From: Endomicrobium sp.
GTDB lineage: Bacteria; Elusimicrobiota; Endomicrobiia; Endomicrobiales; Endomicrobiaceae
Assembly: GCA_031278115.1 (NCBI GenBank)
Contig: JAITKZ010000086.1
Location: 1-5,446 of the forward strand
DNA: 5,446 nucleotides
Direction of reading: 5' to 3'
The position numbers were made by a program, and so were the translations under genes. Numbering within the stretch: the stretch's first letter is position 1; each line of letters begins with the position of its first letter. Positions 1-5,446 of this stretch are shown here, piece after piece. The notes beneath the pieces were generated by a model. That model made no database searches, had not been told where the DNA came from, and saw only the letters and a list, made by a program, of their open reading frames with translations.

Positions 1-144
1 TTTGAAATTCTCCATAAAAAAGGAATCAATATTGAAATGATTTCAACCAGCGAAATAAAAATTTCATGTATTGTAGATGAAATGGACATGGTTAAAGCTG
101 TTGAAGAGCTACATAAAGGGTTTGGTCTTTCCAAAAAGAACTAG
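1..144 (+). CDS. lysC: Aspartate kinase, C-terminal ACT-domain fragment (5' end outside window)
   Basis: This open frame has no start in the window; it encodes 47 residues and stops at TAG 142-144. The visible peptide begins FEILHKKGIN, followed by IEMISTSEIKISCIVD and a last helix ending in FGLSKKN. The block 'GINIEMISTSEIKIS' is the hallmark of the second C-terminal ACT domain of aspartate kinases, where lysine or threonine binds to give feedback control. Aspartate kinase phosphorylates aspartate to aspartyl-4-phosphate in the cytoplasm, the first step toward lysine, threonine, methionine and diaminopimelate. The catalytic domain lies left of the window, so monofunctional versus fused forms cannot be distinguished directly, but the gene ends right after the ACT domain, so nothing is fused to the C-terminus. 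The stop codon overlaps the Shine-Dalgarno of the next gene, implying co-transcription and translational coupling. Confidence 0.9.
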   Translation, partial: FEILHKKGINIEMISTSEIKISCIVDEMDMVKAVEELHKGFGLSKKN

Positions 145-149
145 GAGGG
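143..149 (+). promoter_or_regulatory. Shine-Dalgarno AGGAGGG overlapping the lysC stop codon
   Basis: AGGAGGG sits three bases before ATG 153 and shares its first two bases with the TAG stop of the upstream aspartate kinase frame. It is the strongest ribosome binding site in the window. It supports the prepilin-like frame being translated, starting at 153, and suggests that ribosomes finishing lysC help load the next gene. The gap to the ATG is somewhat short. Confidence 0.75.
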
Positions 150-152
150 TGT

Positions 153-386
153 ATGAAAAAGTCTGCAGGTTTTACGCTTGTAGAATTTATAATAGTTTTG
201 GTTATGATAGGGATTCTGGGTATAATAGCGATTCCTATCTACAAAAGTCGGGCAGTTAAGAACGAAGCGTTAAAAGTTGATTCTTACGAAAAAATGCAAT
301 CCCAAGAAACACCTTTAGAAGAGTCGTTGGAAGATTATTTACAGGGTTCGGATGGAGCTGTTTTGGTAAATGAAAAACGGGATTAA
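153..386 (+). CDS. Small type IV prepilin-like (pseudopilin-like) protein with N-terminal methylation motif
   Basis: Encodes 77 residues. It begins MKKSAG|FTLVEF, a class III signal peptide: a short basic leader, Gly6 before the predicted prepilin-peptidase cut, Phe7 as mature +1, and Glu11 as the +5 glutamate needed for pilus assembly. A hydrophobic helix follows at about 7-29 and includes Pro28, which is mature position 22, where type IV pilins carry a helix-kinking proline. The remaining 47 or so residues are charged and mostly acidic, with no cysteine pair and no recognisable globular pilin domain. Typical major pilins have about 130-170 residues, so this is either a miniature pseudopilin or a shortened remnant. 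The start is fixed by AGGAGGG just upstream. The frame is intact and tightly packed between lysC and cimA, which argues against random decay. The filament or secretion system it would join is not in the window. The motif call is firm; the function is unknown. Confidence 0.75.
   Translation: MKKSAGFTLVEFIIVLVMIGILGIIAIPIYKSRAVKNEALKVDSYEKMQSQETPLEESLEDYLQGSDGAVLVNEKRD
378..382 (+). promoter_or_regulatory. Weak Shine-Dalgarno (CGGGA) favouring the cimA start at 388
   Basis: CGGGA lies five bases before ATG 388 and inside the last codons of the prepilin-like gene. The alternative in-frame ATG at 370 has only GGAG at 354-357, twelve bases away, and would add six residues (MKNGIK) before the conserved family start. 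With ATG 388 the stop TAA 384-386 and the start are separated by one base, a usual arrangement for translational coupling. Confidence 0.45.
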
Positions 387-387
387 A

Positions 388-1995
388 ATGAGACGAGTAT
401 TTATATACGACACAACTTTAAGAGAGGGTTCTCAAGGAGCGGGAATGTCTTTCACTACTGAAGATAAAATAAAAATAGCGAAAGCTTTAGATTCTTTTGG
501 CGTTTCTTATGTTGAAGGTGGTTGGCCTGGAACAAATCCAAAAGATGATTTGTTTTTTGAACAAATGAAAAAGGTTGAACTTAAAAATGCAAAACTTACA
601 GCTTTTGGTTCAACAAGGCGCAAAGACATAAGTGTTGAAAAAGATGAAGTTTTAAAAGCGATATTAAAATCTGGCGCTAAGATAGCTTGTATATTTGGAA
701 AATCTTGGGATTTGCATGTAAAGCAAGCGCTTAAAACGACAAATGAAGAGAATCTTAAAATGATTTATGAAAGTATATCTTTTCTTAAATCAAAAAAACT
801 GGAAGTAATTTTTGACGCAGAACATTATTTTGACGGGTATAAAAGCAGTAAAATATATGCGTTTGAAGTAGCGGGCGCGGCGATTGCTGCAGGTGCTGAC
901 ATCATATGCTTGTGCGAAACTAACGGTGGCATGATTCCCTCTGATATAAAAACTATAGTAAAGGAAACTATTACAGCATTCCCATCTGTAAAATTTGGAA
1001 TACACGCTCATAATGATTCTGATTGTGCTGTTGCAAACTCTATTGCTGCGGCTGAAGAGGGCTGTCTGCTTGTTCAAGGTACTATAAACGGGATTGGAGA
1101 ACGATGTGGGAATGCTAACTTATGTTCCATAATTCCTGCTCTTCAAATCAAAAAAGGCTATGAATGTGTTTCAAATAGAAATTTAAAAAAGCTTTCCGAA
1201 ATTTCCAGATATGTTAACGAAATTTCAAATCTTATACCAAATGATTCTGAACCTTATGTAGGTAAAAATGCGTTTGCCCATAAAGCAGGGATTCATGTTT
1301 CAGCTATTAAAAGAGATCCAGAGACATATGAACATATAGATCCTTCTCTTGTTGGAAATAGTAGAAAAATTTTAGTAAGCGATTTAGCTGGTAAAAGCAA
1401 CGTTGTGTCTAAGTCTGTTGAAATGGATTTGGGCATAGAAAATGCTCCTGAAAAAGTTAAAAAAATTATAGAAATAGTAAAAGCGAAAGAAAATGAAGGG
1501 TTTCAATATGGAGATGCTGACGCATCATTCTTTTTAATGACAAAAAAAGCTTTAGAATCTTTTAAGCCTTTTTTTGTCTTAAAGGGATATAGAGTTGCTG
1601 TTGAGAAACGCCCGACAGGTGAAATAATTTCGGAAGCAACAGTTAAGCTTGATATAAGAGGGAAAGAAGAACATACAGTTGCAGAAGGAGACGGACCTGT
1701 AAATGCTTTAGATCACTGCTTAAGGAAGGCGTTAATAAAATATTATCCAGAGATACAAGATGCAGTTTTAACAGACTTTAAAGTGAGAGTTGTAAACAGC
1801 AATGCAAATACAGCGGCAAAAGTAAGAGTATTGATAGAATCTTCAGATTCTTCAAAAAGTTGGGGAACTATTGGTGTAAATGAAAATATCATAGATGCTT
1901 CTTGGCAGGCTCTTTCCGATTCAATTGAGTACAAATTATTAAACAAATCCAAAAAAATAACTCCCATGACCTTAAAATCCACTTTGCTAATTTAA
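388..1995 (+). CDS. cimA: (R)-citramalate synthase
   Basis: Encodes 535 residues from ATG 388. Citramalate synthase condenses acetyl-CoA with pyruvate to (R)-citramalate, giving 2-oxobutyrate for isoleucine without threonine deaminase. The protein opens with a DRE-TIM (HMGL-like) barrel. The metal/substrate motif DTTLREG is at residues 8-14. The block VEGGWPGTNPKD at about 42-53 is typical of the citramalate synthase group rather than 2-isopropylmalate synthase. HAHND carries the metal-binding histidines (206 and 208), and GTINGIGERCGNAN follows at about 231-244. A linker with FAHKAGIHVSAI (about 296-307) leads to a C-terminal LeuA-type dimer/allosteric domain from about 400 to 510, including VAEGDGPVNALDHCLRKAL. 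Length fits the longer, about 520-540-residue CimA group. One oddity is glutamate (E13) where most of the group has aspartate in LRDG. Homocitrate synthase is less likely because of the WPGTNPKD block. Isoleucine feedback is expected from the LeuA domain but not shown. Confidence 0.92.
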   Translation: MRRVFIYDTTLREGSQGAGMSFTTEDKIKIAKALDSFGVSYVEGGWPGTNPKDDLFFEQMKKVELKNAKLTAFGSTRRKDISVEKDEVLKAILKSGAKIACIFGKSWDLHVKQALKTTNEENLKMIYESISFLKSKKLEVIFDAEHYFDGYKSSKIYAFEVAGAAIAAGADIICLCETNGGMIPSDIKTIVKETITAFPSVKFGIHAHNDSDCAVANSIAAAEEGCLLVQGTINGIGERCGNANLCSIIPALQIKKGYECVSNRNLKKLSEISRYVNEISNLIPNDSEPYVGKNAFAHKAGIHVSAIKRDPETYEHIDPSLVGNSRKILVSDLAGKSNVVSKSVEMDLGIENAPEKVKKIIEIVKAKENEGFQYGDADASFFLMTKKALESFKPFFVLKGYRVAVEKRPTGEIISEATVKLDIRGKEEHTVAEGDGPVNALDHCLRKALIKYYPEIQDAVLTDFKVRVVNSNANTAAKVRVLIESSDSSKSWGTIGVNENIIDASWQALSDSIEYKLLNKSKKITPMTLKSTLLI

Positions 1996-2019
1996 TTTTG
2001 TTTCTCTAAAGTCTCTCTT

Positions 2020-2024
2020 AAGGA
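2020..2024 (+). promoter_or_regulatory. Shine-Dalgarno AAGGA of the transporter gene
   Basis: AAGGA is seven bases before ATG 2032, a standard spacing, and it fixes the start of the nucleotide transporter gene. The 36-base gap after cimA holds no hairpin terminator and no clear -35/-10 pair, so read-through from the lysC-cimA transcript is plausible. Confidence 0.6.
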
Positions 2025-2031
2025 ATATTTT

Positions 2032-3363
2032 ATGATTAATACACTAAAAATGATTCTTTCTAAAAAGAACTTGTCTTACGCTTTACTTTGTTTTTTTACT
2101 CTATTTACTTACTCTACTCTGCGCTCAGAAAAAGATGCTTTTGTTATTACTTTTATGGGACCCGAGTTTATCCCCTCCCTTAAATTATTCGGCGTCTCCT
2201 TTTTCTCTATTGCTGCTTTTTTCATTTTTTCTAAACTTTCTAATATGTTATCTAAAAATACCATTTATTATTTGTTTTTGTATTCGTTTTTTTCTTTCCT
2301 GTTGGTTTTTGTTCTTTTATTCCCATTCTTAGATAAGATTGCCCCAGCTTGTTTCCAGTTTTATTTGCCACTTAAATATTATATGCTTTCTCTTTTTTAT
2401 ATTTTCGCTGAACTTTGGGGAGCTCTCATGCTCACTTTACTTTTCTGGCGACTTTGTAACGACTCTATCTCTTATCAAGACTCTAAAACCCTTTACCCTT
2501 TATTTACTCTTATCGGGAATTTTGGATTGGTTGCTTCTGGATTGCTTCAAAAATTTTTAGCCCAACATCCTTTATACATTTTATCTATCGTTTTGGTTGC
2601 CATTGTCGGCTGTAATTTTTGTTATTATTTTATTAACAAAAATTTAGACCCTTCTTTAATCAACATAAACTCTAAACAAAAAACTAAACTTAATTTAAAA
2701 GATTCTATTAAGCTTTTGGCTCATTCTTCCATTGTCAAACTTGTTACCATTACAGTCCTTTCTTACGGCATTACCATTAACTTGTTTGAACTCATTTGGA
2801 AATCGTACATGAAACTTGCGTTTCCTTCTGTCTCTGCTTATTTGTCCTCTATGGGCAATCTTCAGCTATTTTCTGGTATTGCCTCTATCTGCTTCATGCT
2901 CAGCGCTCCGTTCTTCCTAAAAAAGTTTTCTTGGAGGACATGTGCACTTTTTACTCCTATATCTATTTTTTGTCTTGCGGGATCGTTTTTTATTTTTACT
3001 TTTTTTAAGATGACTCCACCTTTTATCTTATTTGTTGCTGCCTTTGGTTTATGTCAAGAGTCTTTGTCCAAAGGCATCAAATATGCCTTCTTTGACCCAA
3101 CTAAAGAAGCCTGCTTTATTGGCGCTTCTAATGAAGTTAAAGCTAAAGGCAAAGCCGCTGCTGACATGCTCGGCGGCAGACTTGGTAAATGCAGTGGTTC
3201 TGTTTTTGCATTAATCTCTATGTCTCTTTCTTCGCTTCCTCTTATTAAGTTATCTCCTTTATTTTTCGCCTTTTTTATTCTTATTATCTCTGTTTGGATT
3301 TTTGCGATATTTTTCTTTGATAAGAAAATTATAAAAGAGAAGTCCACTGTATCCCTATGTTAG
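2032..3363 (+). CDS. tlc: ADP/ATP translocase-type nucleotide transporter (TLC/NTT family)
   Basis: Encodes 443 very hydrophobic residues with about 10-12 predicted membrane helices. Family signatures appear in order. TYSTLRSEKDAFVIT at 26-40 matches the YTILRDTKD segment of the first helix. FAELWGALMLTLLFW is at 125-139. INLFELIWKSYMKLAFPS is at 249-266, followed by YLSSMGNLQLFSG. FFDPTKEACFIG at 353-364 and the block KAKGKAAADMLGGRLGK at 370-386 complete the set. Charged residues K34, E127 and E253 fall where plant and rickettsial carriers have transport-critical Lys and Glu. Characterised members exchange host ATP for ADP across the inner membrane; other paralogues import nucleotides or NAD, so the substrate here is not decided. 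At 443 residues it is shorter than the usual roughly 500, with short ends and loops. AAGGA precedes the ATG by seven bases. Codon use differs sharply from both neighbours (ATA for 4 of 40 isoleucines), which suggests a transferred gene. The frame is intact. Confidence 0.9.
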   Translation: MINTLKMILSKKNLSYALLCFFTLFTYSTLRSEKDAFVITFMGPEFIPSLKLFGVSFFSIAAFFIFSKLSNMLSKNTIYYLFLYSFFSFLLVFVLLFPFLDKIAPACFQFYLPLKYYMLSLFYIFAELWGALMLTLLFWRLCNDSISYQDSKTLYPLFTLIGNFGLVASGLLQKFLAQHPLYILSIVLVAIVGCNFCYYFINKNLDPSLININSKQKTKLNLKDSIKLLAHSSIVKLVTITVLSYGITINLFELIWKSYMKLAFPSVSAYLSSMGNLQLFSGIASICFMLSAPFFLKKFSWRTCALFTPISIFCLAGSFFIFTFFKMTPPFILFVAAFGLCQESLSKGIKYAFFDPTKEACFIGASNEVKAKGKAAADMLGGRLGKCSGSVFALISMSLSSLPLIKLSPLFFAFFILIISVWIFAIFFFDKKIIKEKSTVSLC

Positions 3364-3568
3364 CTTATATCTAGCTGCTAAAATTTAACTAGGAAAATAT
3401 ATTTTAAACGCAAACAGAACTTTTGAAACTAATTTAAACATTTAAAATTAAGAGAAAAATAAAAAGCCCTAATATTTTTATTAGAGCTTTTATTTTTTTG
3501 AAGGGAACTTTGTTTTAATAAAATATTAAGTTGTATCATAAGACTGTTAATTATTAAATAGGATGAAA
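3364..3568. other. AT-rich convergent intergenic gap
   Basis: This stretch of 205 bases separates the stop of the transporter gene from the stop of glnN. Apart from the hairpin at 3462-3491 it holds no open frame with a ribosome binding site, no tRNA-like fold and no repeat that I can support. Because both flanking genes point into it, no promoter for either is expected here. Confidence 0.6.
3451..3499. terminator. Probable bidirectional Rho-independent terminator between convergent genes
   Basis: An inverted repeat pairs AAAAGC (3462-3467) plus CTAATA (3469-3474) with TATTAG (3479-3484) plus GCTTTT (3486-3491). There is one C/A mismatch in the middle of the stem and a TTTT loop at 3475-3478. 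A T-run at 3493-3499 follows on the + strand, serving the transporter transcript. An A-rich run at 3454-3465 precedes it and becomes a T-run on the - strand, serving glnN. The stem is AT-rich and so only moderately stable, but position and symmetry fit two converging genes. Confidence 0.75.
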
Positions 3569-5446
3569 TTAAAAAGCAGTCAAAAGCTTTTGATAACTTG
3601 CCGTAGGCCAGAATTCGCCTGCCACCAAATCTTCAGCAGAATCAATTTGTTCTCTTAATTTAGCCAAAATTTCTACCCCTTGAGACGCAAACTTTTCTGC
3701 TGTTTCATGGACATCTTTGTGTTCTAGCGCAAGGAAAGTTTCCATTTCTGCAACAAGTTTTTTGACTTTGTCATAAATATTAATCAAAGTTTTAAGCTCT
3801 TTTTCAAAAGAATCAGATTTTATATCCAGCTTGTTTAAGTTTTTGCTTGCTTTTGCCAGAGCGTTTATTTGTTTTAATATTGCAGGAAGCATCAATGTAT
3901 TTGCTAGTTTTACTGAGTATCTATATTCAATTTCTTTTGTCTTTATATAGTTTTTAAGTTTTATTTCTACCTTAGATTTTAGCTCTCTTTCAGTAAGGAT
4001 ACCATACTTTGCAAAAGTTTTTATCACTTCATTGTCAAGCAAAAGTTTTAAAGCTGCAGGTGTATTCTTAGCATTAGGCAATCCTCTCTTTTGTGCTTCT
4101 TTGTGCCAATCTTGCGAATATCCATTCTTTTCAAACCTTATGTCTTTTGTTTCAACGAGTATTTCTTTTATAACTTCCAAAGCTTTCTTTTTTACATCTC
4201 CGTCACCTTTCTTTGCTTCAATTCTCTTATAAATTTCATCAAACCCATATGCCGCTATAAAATTCAACACTGTTCCCGCTTCAGCTGGGTTTGATGAAGA
4301 ACCTAAAGCTCTAAACTCAAATTTGTTTCCTGTAAATGCCACAGGAGAAGTTCTATTTCTGTCGGAGTAATCTTTATTTACTTTAGGAAGATTCTGTACG
4401 CCCAAAGTTATTTCATTTACAGCCTTTTCATTTATTGTGTGAGTTTTTTCTATAGAGTCTAATATTTCACTTACGTAATCTCCAAGATATACAGACATAA
4501 TTGCTGGTGGGGCCTCGTTTGCGCCAAGTCTGTGGTCATTGCCAGCGTCTGCTACAGTAGCTCTTAAAACTCCTCCAAATTTTTTAACACCTAACAGCAC
4601 TGCGCTTATAGCTAGCAAGAATGATACATTTTTAAGAGGGGATTTTGACGGTTCAAAATAGTTTGTGCCGGTATTATCTCCTATAGACCAGTTGAAGTGT
4701 TTCCCAGAGCCGTTTACTCCCGAAAAAGGTTTTTCATGCAATAAGGCAACCATGTTGTGCTTGGCAGCAACTTTTTTTAAAATTTCCATTATTTGAAGGT
4801 TGCTATCTATGGCAAGATTTGCTTCTTGATGAAGAGGAGCAAGTTCAAACTGATTTGGAGCAACTTCATTATGTCTTGTTTTTATTGGAATACCTTTTCT
4901 GTAAAGTTGATGGTCAACGTCCTCCATAAATTCTAAAACTTTATCCTCAATGTTACCAAAATAGTGGTCTTCCATTTGTTGTCCCTTGGCTGACTGGGCA
5001 CCAAAAATGGTTCTACCAGTAACAGTAATATCAGGTCTTGATTTAACCAACTCTTTTGAAAGAAGAAAATATTCTTGCTCTATACCTGCATAAACCTTAA
5101 CTTGCTTTGCATTTTTATTTCCAAGAAATTTCTGTAAATTTATTACTTTTTCGTTTAAAGTAGAAAGAGATCTTAAAAAAGGAGTTTTAAGATCTAAAAC
5201 TTCGCCGGTCCAAGAAAGGAAAACAGAAGGTATTACCAAAGTTTTTGTTTTACCAGCTTCAAGAAGAAATACAGGAGATGTTGGATCCCAAGCGGTATAT
5301 CCTCTTGCTTCAAATGTTGACCTTATTCCGCCTGAAGGGAAAGAAGAAGCGTCAGGCTCAGATTGAACAAGCTGAGATGCAGAAAATCTTTCTATTATTT
5401 CTCCATGTTCGCCATAATCAATAAAAGAGTCGTGTTTCTGAGCAGT
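3569..5446 (-). CDS. glnN: Glutamine synthetase type III (N-terminus beyond the right edge)
   Basis: The frame is open from the right edge to TAA at 3571-3569, giving 625 residues; type III enzymes are about 700-730, so roughly 80-100 N-terminal residues are outside the window. The enzyme joins glutamate and ammonia using ATP to make glutamine in the cytoplasm, as a dodecamer in characterised members. In visible numbering, the type III N-domain has FPSGGIRSTFEARGYTAWDPTSP at about 36-58. The metal-binding block AGIEQEYFLL is at 120-129, RHNEVAPNQFELAP at 191-204, and NGSGKHFNWS at 245-254. ADAGNDHRLGANEAPP follows at about 299-314, then DRNRTSPVAFTGNKFEFRALGSSSNPA at 362-388. The C-terminal part, about 450-610, is rich in Lys, Glu and Leu, as in the helical tail of this type. 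A start at TTG 5239 would cut conserved sequence and is rejected. Regulation lies upstream and is not visible. Confidence 0.95.
   Translation of the reverse strand, partial: TAQKHDSFIDYGEHGEIIERFSASQLVQSEPDASSFPSGGIRSTFEARGYTAWDPTSPVFLLEAGKTKTLVIPSVFLSWTGEVLDLKTPFLRSLSTLNEKVINLQKFLGNKNAKQVKVYAGIEQEYFLLSKELVKSRPDITVTGRTIFGAQSAKGQQMEDHYFGNIEDKVLEFMEDVDHQLYRKGIPIKTRHNEVAPNQFELAPLHQEANLAIDSNLQIMEILKKVAAKHNMVALLHEKPFSGVNGSGKHFNWSIGDNTGTNYFEPSKSPLKNVSFLLAISAVLLGVKKFGGVLRATVADAGNDHRLGANEAPPAIMSVYLGDYVSEILDSIEKTHTINEKAVNEITLGVQNLPKVNKDYSDRNRTSPVAFTGNKFEFRALGSSSNPAEAGTVLNFIAAYGFDEIYKRIEAKKGDGDVKKKALEVIKEILVETKDIRFEKNGYSQDWHKEAQKRGLPNAKNTPAALKLLLDNEVIKTFAKYGILTERELKSKVEIKLKNYIKTKEIEYRYSVKLANTLMLPAILKQINALAKASKNLNKLDIKSDSFEKELKTLINIYDKVKKLVAEMETFLALEHKDVHETAEKFASQGVEILAKLREQIDSAEDLVAGEFWPTASYQKLLTAF

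Noticed and set aside
77..259. 60-codon + strand open frame overlapping lysC and the prepilin-like gene
   Set aside because: It lies out of frame over two better supported genes, has no ribosome binding site and no recognisable protein features.
370..387. Upstream in-frame ATG 370 as the start of cimA
   Set aside because: It would add MKNGIK before the conserved N-terminus, overlap the previous gene by 17 bases and has a poorly spaced Shine-Dalgarno; ATG 388 fits family and spacing better.
790..1077. 95-codon - strand open frame inside cimA
   Set aside because: Antisense shadow of a strongly conserved coding region; no domain or ribosome binding site seen.
1743..1982. 79-codon - strand open frame inside the end of cimA
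   Set aside because: Antisense shadow of the LeuA-type C-terminal domain, which is the real gene.
388..1995. cimA as a homocitrate synthase, suggested by LREG
   Set aside because: The GGWPGTNPKD block, overall length and C-terminal LeuA domain match the citramalate synthase group.
2135..3214. Several + strand frames of 60-73 codons inside the transporter gene
   Set aside because: Low-complexity Leu/Phe/Ser peptides arising from T-rich codons read out of frame; the main frame carries all TLC motifs.
3054..3347. 97-codon - strand open frame over the end of the transporter gene
   Set aside because: Antisense to the conserved FDPTKE to GGRLGK segment, with no independent support.
3360..3381. 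Short inverted repeat TTAGC...GCTAA right after the transporter stop
   Set aside because: Only five base pairs with no T-run; the hairpin at 3462-3491 is a much better terminator.
4032..4294. + strand frames opposite glnN
   Set aside because: Shadows of the glutamine synthetase coding strand; Phe- and Ser-rich without motifs.
5237..5239. TTG as the glnN start codon
   Set aside because: The same frame continues without a stop to the window edge and encodes conserved GSIII sequence (GGIRSTFEARGYTAWDPT), so the real start is outside.
1..5446. CRISPR, tRNA, rRNA, insertion sequence, integrase, toxin-antitoxin or defence system
   Set aside because: I saw no regularly spaced repeats, no cloverleaf, no transposase or integrase motif and no unexplained gene; every gene except the small prepilin-like one belongs to a well-known family.

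Overview
The window holds five genes of an AT-rich bacterium: the end of an aspartate kinase gene (lysC), a tiny type IV prepilin-like gene, a citramalate synthase gene (cimA) and an ADP/ATP-translocase-type nucleotide transporter gene (tlc/NTT family), all on the + strand, followed by a convergent type III glutamine synthetase gene (glnN) that runs off the right edge. No rRNA, tRNA, CRISPR array, insertion sequence or integrase was seen.

Layout. 1-144 is the C-terminal ACT segment of aspartate kinase. Its stop codon overlaps the Shine-Dalgarno of a 77-codon prepilin-like gene (153-386). One base after that gene's stop, cimA begins (388-1995). A 36-base gap with its own Shine-Dalgarno leads to the transporter gene (2032-3363). 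Bases 3364-3568 are a non-coding gap with one hairpin flanked by an A-tract and a T-tract, a likely bidirectional terminator for the converging genes. From 3569 to the right edge is glnN on the - strand, lacking roughly its first 80-100 codons.

How the genes fit together. Aspartate kinase opens the lysine/threonine/methionine branch. Citramalate synthase opens the pyruvate (threonine-independent) route to isoleucine. Glutamine synthetase III assimilates ammonia. These are functions of a cell that makes its own amino acids. The transporter family, in contrast, is known mainly from bacteria living inside other cells (Rickettsia, Chlamydia and relatives) and from plastids, where it takes ATP or other nucleotides from the surrounding cytosol. 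Together they suggest a host-associated, possibly intracellular, bacterium that keeps amino acid biosynthesis, as in a nutritional symbiont. The mix (GSIII, small prepilin genes, NTT carrier, AT-rich DNA) reminds me of Elusimicrobiota, especially the Endomicrobium lineage of termite-gut flagellate symbionts. That assignment is inference only.

The strongest anomaly is the transporter gene. By hand count ATA encodes 4 of its 40 isoleucines, against 27 of 48 in the adjacent same-strand cimA and 15 of 22 in the first part of glnN. This supports acquisition by horizontal transfer. The second oddity is the prepilin-like gene wedged between two amino acid biosynthesis genes.
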